Shown: positions 15,705 through 23,514 of the stretch, one piece after another
How positions within the stretch are numbered: position 1 is the first letter of the stretch
How the letters are laid out: every line of letters begins with the position of its first letter
Assembly: GCA_001839685.1 (NCBI GenBank)
Contig: MLAK01000623.1
Span: forward strand, 1 to 24,841
Source: Tritrichomonas foetus
Taxonomy: Eukaryota > Parabasalia > Tritrichomonadida > Tritrichomonadidae
Direction of reading: 5' to 3'
DNA: 24,841 bases
Notes under the pieces: model-generated
What the model was told of the DNA's origin: nothing
Database searches by the model: none
The model's input: the letters and a program-made list of their open reading frames with translations, nothing else
Translations under genes and position numbers: made by a program

Positions 15705-16256
15705 ATGAAACCTACAAAGTCTGAAGACAAATACGTCAGCCCTCTCCCACAACTTCTTGTTTCAGAAGCAATTCATGAATTTGAAAAAAAGTATGAAAAT
15801 ATGACAGATAAGTCGACGCACATCGAAATCAATATTTGCAATATGGGCGTGAAACCTGGTTTTGCAATGGCATCACAAATGTGTAGAAATGGTCAAGATT
15901 TCGAAACACTTGATGATATTTGTAAGTTCCTGACAACACGCTTCTCTCAAACTTTATTCAAAGTCACGGCAAAATATGTATTATCACCTCAAAAAGTTCT
16001 TAGCATTACTTTTCCGGAAAAAGTACCATCATGGTTCAATTGTATTGTCTCGCCAAACGGATCAATGACCCCTCAACAGATATTTTATTTTAGAGCATAC
16101 GCATATTTCTTCCTTGGACTGTTCCAAGGTGCTTTTCTTCATTTTGGATACAAAGCTACACCAGCCCTTGACAACAAGCCACCTTTACTTTCTCTTCTTT
16201 TCAGATTAGAATCGCTTGATGGTTCTTGGGAATTTATGTCAAATACCAAACATTAA
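15705..16256 (+). CDS. TRAPP complex subunit 6 (Trs33/Bet3 family)
   Basis: A 183-residue Bet3-family protein. The N-terminal helix (LPQLLVSEAIHEFEKKYENM) is followed by ICNMGVKPGFAMASQMCRNG, which matches the 'lE.mGfrVGqrL.Erltrd' segment of TRAPPC6. DDICKFLTTRFSQTLFKVTA then matches the 'ldiiKFiCKdfW..vFkKqid' segment. A mixed alpha/beta middle and a Gly-containing helix (YAYFFLGLFQGAFLHFGYKA) match the 'f.cGlIrGaLsnLGi' segment that precedes the final strands. TRAPPC6 pairs with TRAPPC3 and TRAPPC1-type subunits in the complex that activates Rab1/Rab11 GTPases at the Golgi. The stop is in TAAA. It converges with the Cdt2-like gene. Confidence 0.8.
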   Translation: MKPTKSEDKYVSPLPQLLVSEAIHEFEKKYENMTDKSTHIEINICNMGVKPGFAMASQMCRNGQDFETLDDICKFLTTRFSQTLFKVTAKYVLSPQKVLSITFPEKVPSWFNCIVSPNGSMTPQQIFYFRAYAYFFLGLFQGAFLHFGYKATPALDNKPPLLSLLFRLESLDGSWEFMSNTKH

Positions 16257-16684
16257 AAAAAGTTAGTAAATAATTGTGGAATCAACGATTTATGACCTTT
16301 TCCTTTCTTTTATATTATTTTTGTTTTTGAACTTTTCTGGGATTCTCAGCTGTTCGTTTTTGTGAAAAAAAGATTGAACCAATAATAAGAAAATATCGAA
16401 TATCATCAAGTATGAAACATAATCAAGTATGAAACATAATCAAGAATGAAACACAATCAAGTATGAAACACAATCAAGTATGAAACACAATTGAGTAGGA
16501 ATCACAATTGAGTAGGAATCACAATTAAGTATGAAACATAATCAAGAATAAAACACAATCAAGTAGAAAACATAAAAAAGAAAGAATCCACACTAAAAAT
16601 GAATCCTACCAGAAATTAGAAATGCAAGGAGATGAATTGAAATAGTAAATATGAAGTAAGATGAATCTAAATTATATATTTTAA
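16257..16684. other. Convergent 3' intergenic region with minisatellite
   Basis: About 430 bp between two convergent stops. Apart from the 17-bp tandem repeat it is AT-rich and shows no ORF I would support. It serves as 3' flank for both genes. Confidence 0.5.
16405..16574. repeat. 17-bp minisatellite, ten copies
   Basis: Ten consecutive 17-bp units of the form ATCAAGTATGAAACATA, with no length variation. Variants fall in groups: units 1-2 end ACATA; units 3-5 end ACACA; units 6 and 7 are identical to each other (ATTGAGTAGGAATCACA) and share five changes; unit 8 returns to the main form; units 9-10 vary again. This blockwise sharing suggests growth by duplication of neighbouring units. Confidence 0.9.
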
Positions 16685-17815
16685 TTACAAAAAATGGTGA
16701 AGAGTATACACTTTTGTAACCGAAGGTGGTTTTTCCTGGTTTCCACTTTGATCAGAGGAAACGAAAGGTTCAATTTCTGGCTCTTTTTCAGGAGCCAATT
16801 CAGAACTGGCAATCCAGATTTGAATGGTTTTATCATCCGAACACGACAGAAGAATTTCAAACACATCTTTACACCACTCTACACAAGTGACTGGACTAGA
16901 ATGTCCTAGAAGTAAGTTTGGATCTCTATCAAGTGCGACAGAAAACATGCAAACCGCATAATTTCCAGATCCTGTAATGATATATTTAGAATCTGGTGAA
17001 AAACATGTTCTTCCATAAAAAGCACCGATTTTTGGCCATTGTTGAGATACGTATCTCCAGTATCCATCAAGAGAATATATATTTAATGTATTATTTGCTG
17101 TCAGTGCAGCCATCATTTTTCCATTAGGTGATAAAGAAAGGTTTATTATTGGATTTTTTGTTTCTGTTTTTTGAATTGGAACAAAAAATGGTGTTTTTGG
17201 TGATCTTGGATCCCATGCAAATATTTTTCCATGACTATCGCCAGTAATAAATATATCATGTGTAGGTGAAACAACAGAAGAAACGCTCGCAGAATTCTTC
17301 ATTTGTATTGAAAAATTTGGTGAAGGTGCTCTTCGATCCCAAAAACAAACTTGCCCATCTTTTCCTCCTGATAAAACACCATCATTAAAAGGGCACAACG
17401 TTTGTGGTGTTCCTTTATGATATGAATATGTATTAACAACTTTAAAAGTTGTTGTATCTATAAATCTGACAGTTTGATCTCCTGAGCCAATACAGATAAC
17501 AGAGGGATCTGGAAGGAAAGTTAAATCATATATAGCATTTCCTGCAACAACTGCCGTATTTATGGGCAAAAATTGAGAATCATTTTGAACAGCGATATCA
17601 CCGCGAATAAAAGCAAGCCTTCCTCCTTCCCCGGCCGTGGCAATTCGTAGTAAATCGTGCGGTGAGAATTTTGCGACATACGGAACAAAAAAATCTGTAA
17701 CTGGAGGTGGCTTTGGCAAAATTAGTCGGGTTGTTGGTAAAAAGTCATTTAGGAGTTGATAGCTGCGATTATTCCCGGTGATTAATGATGTAGGGCTATC
17801 AATACTTCTCCGCAA
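16685..17815 (-). CDS. Cdt2/DTL-like WD40 protein (CRL4 substrate receptor)
   Basis: A 376-residue WD40 propeller. The order of motifs follows Cdt2: a VPYVAKFSPHDLLRIATAGE opening blade, then YDLTFLPDPSVICIGSGDQT (Cdt2 'fDlaw.pge..lvtasGDqt'). Next come GGKDGQVCFWDRR (159-162) and GDSHGKIFAWDPR (201-204), the two WDxR boxes that contact DDB1. LLGHSSPVTCVEWC and LLSCSDDKTIQIW close the propeller, as in Cdt2. Cdt2 directs CRL4 ubiquitin ligase to PCNA-bound substrates such as Cdt1 during S phase. The 40-residue tail lacks Cdt2's long C-terminal region and shows no clear PIP box. No in-frame ATG exists near the 5' end: a TAA lies two codons before the TTG at 17815, which I use as the nominal start. 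One T fewer there would make ATG in the same frame. Confidence 0.7.
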   Translation of the reverse strand: MRRSIDSPTSLITGNNRSYQLLNDFLPTTRLILPKPPPVTDFFVPYVAKFSPHDLLRIATAGEGGRLAFIRGDIAVQNDSQFLPINTAVVAGNAIYDLTFLPDPSVICIGSGDQTVRFIDTTTFKVVNTYSYHKGTPQTLCPFNDGVLSGGKDGQVCFWDRRAPSPNFSIQMKNSASVSSVVSPTHDIFITGDSHGKIFAWDPRSPKTPFFVPIQKTETKNPIINLSLSPNGKMMAALTANNTLNIYSLDGYWRYVSQQWPKIGAFYGRTCFSPDSKYIITGSGNYAVCMFSVALDRDPNLLLGHSSPVTCVEWCKDVFEILLSCSDDKTIQIWIASSELAPEKEPEIEPFVSSDQSGNQEKPPSVTKVYTLHHFL

Positions 17816-18232
17816 TTTTTAAAAAATGAATGATAGAAGGAACTAATATTCTTAACTTTCTTGGCCGAATGAATTGAAATTATGACCATATATACACAGA
17901 AAAAAATAATTTTTAGGATACATTAAATCACCGAAACCACTGGTTTATCGAATAAACTCATATAGTTTGATAACAGATTTCACTACAATGGGTCACAGGA
18001 ATCCACCAGCAACTATGCATTTTATGATGAAGATGTTATCAAAATATGAATTGATTTTTAAGGTCAATTCTTCCTTTCGATCGCATAAAAACTACCAAAG
18101 ATACTTCAATAACACTTTTCTTCAAGAAAATTAAATCGATCATTACCATAAAATAAAAATTAAAAAAATTAAAAAAAATTGAAAAAAAAAGAGAGAGAGA
18201 GAAGAAATTAACAAAGGTGCATTAGATGTCCT
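17816..18232. other. Intergenic region upstream of the Cdt2-like gene
   Basis: About 415 bp between the Cdt2-like 5' end and the uL23 stop; both genes read leftward. It is AT-rich, with A-runs and a short (GA)n tract near 18190-18203. TCATT motifs 10-20 nt before the TTG could be the Cdt2-like initiator. No supportable ORF. Confidence 0.4.
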
Positions 18233-18649
18233 TTAGGCCATTTCGTTAGCGATATTCATAGCTTCGAATTCAGCTGGAAGGCGAACATAGGCCTTTTTAA
18301 GGCACTTGGCTGTGACAAGTGTGCTGATCTTTACTGGTTTAACTTTGTAAAGGCGGTTTACGGCGGCGGCGATTTCAGTTTTTGTTGCGCGGAGATCAAC
18401 CCAGAAAACTAATGTGTTTTCGTCTTCAACTTTTCTTGATGCTTTATCGCTTGTAACTGGACCACGGATAATTTTATAATCGCTGCGTTTTATGGAAACT
18501 GGTTGAACAGCTTTATGTTCATAAATTGGTTTCCTTGGAACGGTAACTGTTGATGGTTTGTGGAACTTTTGGAAATGGCGGACTTTTCTAACTTGTTTTT
18601 GTTGTCCTTGTGCGACGTTTTTAGCAGCTGCTTCAGCCTTTCCTGACAT
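18233..18649 (-). CDS. 60S ribosomal protein L23a (uL23)
   Basis: A 138-residue ribosomal protein from the ATG at 18649 (MSGKAEAAAKNVAQGQQKQV). The frame extends seven codons to a GTG, which I reject. A basic N-terminal extension (KVRHFQKFHKPSTVTVPRKP) precedes the conserved uL23 core: ENTLVFWVDLRATKTEIAAA, then VNRLYKVKPVKISTLV and the KKAYVRL signature. The C-terminus is the typical '..A..IAN' helix, ending in NEMA. uL23 sits at the polypeptide exit tunnel and contacts SRP and nascent-chain factors. Codons are richer in G+C than in neighbouring genes, as expected for a highly expressed gene. The stop is in TAAA. Confidence 0.95.
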   Translation of the reverse strand: MSGKAEAAAKNVAQGQQKQVRKVRHFQKFHKPSTVTVPRKPIYEHKAVQPVSIKRSDYKIIRGPVTSDKASRKVEDENTLVFWVDLRATKTEIAAAVNRLYKVKPVKISTLVTAKCLKKAYVRLPAEFEAMNIANEMA

Positions 18650-18960
18650 CGAAAGGCCGGCCAAAATCACAGCGCCCGTTTATTTTTCACTCTTTCCGAA
18701 ATAATTTTCAATTCACATGTCGGAACGAAATTCAATTAGGTTTCGAAAAAGTTGATGGTTTTCTGAATGTAATTTTTTGTGAAGAAAAAGTGAATTCATC
18801 AAAAAACAATTCAGATAAAAGAACATCAACTCTTTCAATTTATACTGTGTTAGTAGAAAATATATACAATGAATTCGGTATGAAATTATTGAAATCATTA
18901 ACAATATTCGACGAAAATTTGCAAATAGCTTTGAAATCAGAAAATTGCCCAATTTCTAAA
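18650..18960. other. Divergent region between uL23 and the Pmp-like gene
   Basis: About 310 bp between the two divergent ATGs. The plus-strand frame of the Pmp-like gene is open from 18790 (GTG) and has an ATG at 18880, but this part lacks repeat or signal-peptide character. I treat it as upstream sequence, with the ATG at 18880 as an alternative start. Confidence 0.4.
18652..18656 (-). promoter_or_regulatory. CCTTT (M5-like) element at the uL23 start
   Basis: On the minus strand CCTTTCG directly precedes the ATG. CCTTT is the core of the M5 element described in T. vaginalis as overlapping transcription start sites. The position would give an extremely short leader. Confidence 0.35.
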
Positions 18961-21900
18961 ATGCTTCTTGGCTTTCTTTTCTTTATCAGCTTCTCTAGCA
19001 GTAAGTTACCAGAATTACTTGCTGAAATATCAGGCCTTACTGTACGTATTGATAGCCCTCAACATCAACAGCTCCTTGTTCATTATTGTACATTTACAGA
19101 GTTTAAATTTGAAAATGATTATGGTGGAGCAATATACACGTATTTCAAAACACAGGAACTAACCATAATAGATTGCATTTTCAACACAGTTGGATCCAGG
19201 CAAAATGGTGGCGGTATATTCGCAGATATTCATATCTTGACAGTAGAGAACTCCACTTTTGAAACATGTTATGCTTTTGAATCGAATGGAGGAGGAATTT
19301 ACTGTAATGCAACAACTGCTTCCTTCTCAAATATATATTTTATGAATTGTTACACAAAAAAAGATGGCGGAGCTATTTGGGTGAATGTAACAGATACTAT
19401 TACACTAAATAATTGTAGTTTTAATGAATGCTATACTACTGATACGTCAGGCCTTGGTGCAGGTGGTGGCATTTTTGTAACTTCTGCTTCTTCTCTTATT
19501 TTTAATAGTAATTGTTCGTTCAATAAAAACAGAGCCCAAAATGGTGCTGCTATATACTTCCAAGCCTGCCAGAATGTTGAAATTAATGACGAGATTATCT
19601 TTTCTGAAAATCATGCAGTAATTAATGGTGGAATTATGCATTTTGAAAATGATGTTGAATCTATTTCTATTGTTCCATTATTTGATATCATTGTTCCTGA
19701 TGGTACAACAATGGCCAATTTATTTTATTTTTATCAAACAGTTAAAAAAGTGGTTATTGAGAATATTAAGATAGAAACAGAGTATTCAAAATTCCCTACC
19801 CTTTTTTATTTCAATGGAGCTGTCGAAAAAGCAACTATCAAACAATTGACAGTTTCTGGAATTGTCAGCCAAACTGGATTTATTCACTTCAACAGTGATG
19901 TTAGTGATGTCACTTTTGAAAATTGTAATTTTGCTAATGGTAGTTGTAAAAATGGTATAGTTTATATCCAATCAGCAGAAAATGTAAGTTTTGTGGATTG
20001 CAATTTTGAAGGAAATACAGTAGAAGTCAGTGGGGGTGCAATTTGTATTGTACTTTGTCAGAATTTTGCAATGGAATCATGCATTTTTATTAATAATACA
20101 GCAACTAATGGTGGTGCTCTTTACCTTGGATGTACTGGTTCTTCTGATGTAACAGGAATTAACATATTTCAGGGAAATCGAGCCCAAATAGGCGGTGCAA
20201 TTTATATTGAAGATACACCATCAGTTTTAGATTTTTCTGCTTGTTATCTTGATGCATCCAATTCGGCTCTTTATAATGCAGAATTGATTTTTTTCAAAAA
20301 AGTTGCACACACAGTTATACTTGCGAATTTTGATTGTGTCATTTCTGATGCAACTCAAAATGCAGTTGCCCAATTTGATGGTCCATCTGTTGATGTAATA
20401 GAAATGAGAAACTGTACCTGTTCACAAAGCACTGCAGGCCATGCTGCTATTCGATTTTTTGAAGGCCGTTGCTATAAAATGCTCCTTTTTGATTGCATTT
20501 TTGAAGACAATACATGCAGCACAACAGGAGGAGCAATTTATGCTGAAAACTGTCTTCATGCTGAATTTCATAGATGTACATTTAACAGAAATGTTGCAAC
20601 AAATGGTGGCGGCGTTTGTTATTTAATTGCGATTCAATATTTAGAATTAGAAGATTGTACTTTTATCAATAACTCAGCTTCACATGGTGGATGTTTCATT
20701 ATATCTAACCCAGTTACCAAGTTCCATGGTTCAAATTATTTTAGTGGAAATATTGCGAGAACAACTCATGCTGGTGTGTTTTGGGTTGCTGGAGAAATAG
20801 ATACAATTAATATCGAATATCCCGCAATGATATTAGAAGGAGATAACCAAGCTACACAAGTTGGTTGTTTATTCTTTTTTGAACAAAAAATCAACCATGT
20901 TAATATTATTGGCATCAATTATACATCTCATACAACCACAAACCGTGCTGCATTCTATTTTCAAGTTTCTCCTGTTACGGCTTATATAAAGAATGTTACG
21001 ATGTCCAATATAGATCAAGATTGTGGTATTCGCTTTGTAAATGTCGATGATACTTTGACTATTGAAAATTGCGCTTTTATTAACAATAAAGCAACAGCCT
21101 CACCAACCACAAATGGTGGAGCTATTTATGTTCAGCATATTTATGTAATAGAATCTATTTTCATTAATAATTCATGTAGTGGATCAGGTGGAGCATTATA
21201 TATTAATTCTCCAGATTGCATCATTACAGGAAGGTGTGTATTTGATGGTAATGTTGCAGCTTATGATGGTGGTTGCATTAGTTTTGCTAGTGTGCAAACT
21301 ACAATTGATTTTTCAGATTCATATGTTGGACCAAATAACCAGGCTTCTCGCTATAGTGGACTTTTCTACTTCTCGAACCATGTAACAGAAGCAATCTTCA
21401 AGAATATTAGCTGGGAGCCTCTTCAAATCAATCCAATTGGTGCAATTAAATTCAATGATGGAGTTGATAAATTATACTTAGAGAACATTGCTATTTTTAA
21501 TTCTAGTAAGGAAATAGTGCCAATTTATACAAAAGGGAACCTTATTGAATATGTATCAATTAATACTACATATGAAGGTTGTCATGGTACAGAACCATTT
21601 ATTAATGTTCCTGATGCTGATCTAGTCAATATTTCTTCATGTAAATTCATCAGAAATTCTGCTACATCTAATTTTTTGGTTTATGCCAAATGCCAAAGGC
21701 TTCTTACTAGTGGTAAACTTGTTTTTGATAGCAACACTGTCGCCAATAATGCTGAGAGTTCAGTTATTTACTTTGAGCCAACAAATAACATTGTTCCAAT
21801 TAAATTAATCCTAGATGTTAATGGAATCTCAACTAGACTCTTGAAAGTGAAAGGGAAAGCGAACCAAATAATGATTCATCATAGTGATTTTGAAAATTTG

Positions 21901-23514
21901 GCGATTTCTGGTGCTTTATTTGATATTGAAGATGCTACTTTAAGGATTTCTAATTCCGATTTTCATAGTGCTACTCCTTTAACTGCTAATTTAATTCAAG
22001 TCATTAATAAGCAAAATACAAGATATATTCATTGTTATATTGTTGATTCAACTTTTCGCGGTTTTCAAGCACAATGCATCTTAAGAACTGATGCTAATTT
22101 CACATCTATATACAATTGTGTTTTTGAAGATATAAGCAGTCAAATATTTAATATTCAAGAAGCAAATGATGTTCTTTTACATAATATTAGTGTCAGCAAT
22201 TTCCAAGCGACAAGTACAACAAGTTTAGCAGAATTAAATCATATTCAAAACCTTGTAATTTTAGGCTCAAAATTCCAAAATTCTGAATTTTCACTTAAAA
22301 CAGGCTTCATTATCATTGATTCATGTGTAAAAATACGAATTGCTGATTGTGATTTCGAAAAAATCAATACACATGATTCATTGATGATTCTAGTTCAGAA
22401 TTTTGCAGAATTAGAAGTGATTCAAACAAACTTTAATGAATGTTCCTCAACAATTTCAGGCCAATCTGGTTCATTAGTCACTATTGATGATACTGACATT
22501 ACAGGATGCTCATGTAAATCTGGATTTGTATTAAGTTTAACAAGTATTCAAAATACAATTCAACTTTTAGGGGTGAAATATGAAAACAATAATGCTATTA
22601 TTGGAATTATCATTGCTTATTCATCTGCTAATGTTGAAATTGATAATGTGAACTGTAGCCATTCTAGTTCTTCTTATGCTGGTGGAATTACAATCGAGAA
22701 TGTGACTGGAAATGTTTTGGTCACAAATTCGAAATTCACTGACTGCCATTCAGATAGTATTGCTGGAGGTATATGTATTAAAAATGTCTCTACGCTTACA
22801 GTAACATTCACACATTTCATTAATTGCCTTTCACAAGACACTGGTGGTGAAATTTATATTTCAGAAGCAGGTCATGCAGAAGTAATGAAGTGCTTATTCA
22901 CTCACTGTGAAGCAAGTGAAACTTATGGTGGTGGTATATATGCAGAAAAAAGTCAAAAAGTTATTGCAACTAGCTGCAATTTCGTAAATTGCATTTCTTT
23001 CTACGAAGGTGGTGCTATTTTAGTATCAAATGATATTATAACTCATTCTATTAGCCAATGTATCTTTGAAGGATGTCAATCTAAAACCGGTGGAGCATTA
23101 GCAATAAAATGCAAAGAAAGTTTTTCATTGTTTAATACACGTTTCTCTAAAAACTCTGGCCCAGCACTCCATCTATTTATGGATGACATTAAAGCTCATG
23201 TTGATATTGATTATTGCTGTTTCTCCGAAAACACAGGTTATGTCCATGATATTGTATCTAATTTTGATACGCCAATTGTTCTCGGTGATCAAAATTCATT
23301 TGATACAGAAAGGAAGAAAGCAATTCGAATTGATTCTCGATTGAATTCACCGATTGATGATAAATCATTCGAAAATACAGAGTGCCAAGCCGACATTGAT
23401 CCTGATATTCCTCAATTTGATGATGGATCGAGCGAATATGCAAATGAATCACCTTATGAAAGAAAACATAAAATCATCAATTTTGGTTTTATGGACTTTG
23501 CTCTGTTTAAATAA
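18961..23514 (+). CDS. Very large secreted Pmp-like GGA(I/L) repeat protein
   Basis: A 1517-residue protein starting at the ATG at 18961, which gives a clear signal peptide (MLLGFLFFISFSSSKLPELL); the frame itself runs upstream to 18790. The body is a long series of parallel-beta-helix units. Each has a Cys-containing strand (such as VENSTFETC, FENCNF, IENCAF) and then a turn of the GGA(I/L)Y or GGGI(Y/F) type. I count about sixteen such turns, dense at the two ends and sparse in the middle third (about 21400-22700). FxxN-type and GGA(I/L/V) motifs define the chlamydial polymorphic membrane protein repeat, a family greatly expanded in trichomonads as surface or secreted proteins. I see no transmembrane helix near the C-terminus, which ends ...KIINFGFMDFALFK, so secretion or non-membrane attachment is likely. 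No autotransporter barrel is present. A role in adhesion is inferred, not shown. Confidence 0.8.
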   Translation: MLLGFLFFISFSSSKLPELLAEISGLTVRIDSPQHQQLLVHYCTFTEFKFENDYGGAIYTYFKTQELTIIDCIFNTVGSRQNGGGIFADIHILTVENSTFETCYAFESNGGGIYCNATTASFSNIYFMNCYTKKDGGAIWVNVTDTITLNNCSFNECYTTDTSGLGAGGGIFVTSASSLIFNSNCSFNKNRAQNGAAIYFQACQNVEINDEIIFSENHAVINGGIMHFENDVESISIVPLFDIIVPDGTTMANLFYFYQTVKKVVIENIKIETEYSKFPTLFYFNGAVEKATIKQLTVSGIVSQTGFIHFNSDVSDVTFENCNFANGSCKNGIVYIQSAENVSFVDCNFEGNTVEVSGGAICIVLCQNFAMESCIFINNTATNGGALYLGCTGSSDVTGINIFQGNRAQIGGAIYIEDTPSVLDFSACYLDASNSALYNAELIFFKKVAHTVILANFDCVISDATQNAVAQFDGPSVDVIEMRNCTCSQSTAGHAAIRFFEGRCYKMLLFDCIFEDNTCSTTGGAIYAENCLHAEFHRCTFNRNVATNGGGVCYLIAIQYLELEDCTFINNSASHGGCFIISNPVTKFHGSNYFSGNIARTTHAGVFWVAGEIDTINIEYPAMILEGDNQATQVGCLFFFEQKINHVNIIGINYTSHTTTNRAAFYFQVSPVTAYIKNVTMSNIDQDCGIRFVNVDDTLTIENCAFINNKATASPTTNGGAIYVQHIYVIESIFINNSCSGSGGALYINSPDCIITGRCVFDGNVAAYDGGCISFASVQTTIDFSDSYVGPNNQASRYSGLFYFSNHVTEAIFKNISWEPLQINPIGAIKFNDGVDKLYLENIAIFNSSKEIVPIYTKGNLIEYVSINTTYEGCHGTEPFINVPDADLVNISSCKFIRNSATSNFLVYAKCQRLLTSGKLVFDSNTVANNAESSVIYFEPTNNIVPIKLILDVNGISTRLLKVKGKANQIMIHHSDFENLAISGALFDIEDATLRISNSDFHSATPLTANLIQVINKQNTRYIHCYIVDSTFRGFQAQCILRTDANFTSIYNCVFEDISSQIFNIQEANDVLLHNISVSNFQATSTTSLAELNHIQNLVILGSKFQNSEFSLKTGFIIIDSCVKIRIADCDFEKINTHDSLMILVQNFAELEVIQTNFNECSSTISGQSGSLVTIDDTDITGCSCKSGFVLSLTSIQNTIQLLGVKYENNNAIIGIIIAYSSANVEIDNVNCSHSSSSYAGGITIENVTGNVLVTNSKFTDCHSDSIAGGICIKNVSTLTVTFTHFINCLSQDTGGEIYISEAGHAEVMKCLFTHCEASETYGGGIYAEKSQKVIATSCNFVNCISFYEGGAILVSNDIITHSISQCIFEGCQSKTGGALAIKCKESFSLFNTRFSKNSGPALHLFMDDIKAHVDIDYCCFSENTGYVHDIVSNFDTPIVLGDQNSFDTERKKAIRIDSRLNSPIDDKSFENTECQADIDPDIPQFDDGSSEYANESPYERKHKIINFGFMDFALFK

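Noticed and set aside
16685..17815. Pex7 or generic G-beta-like assignment of the WD40 gene
   Set aside because: The two WDxR boxes, the GDQT blade and the GHS..VT.V.WC...CSDD ending follow Cdt2 order better.
18790..18960. N-terminal extension of the Pmp-like protein from the GTG at 18790 or the ATG at 18880
   Set aside because: It would bury the signal peptide at residues 58 or 28 onward. The extension lacks repeat character. The ATG at 18961 is directly followed by a good signal peptide.
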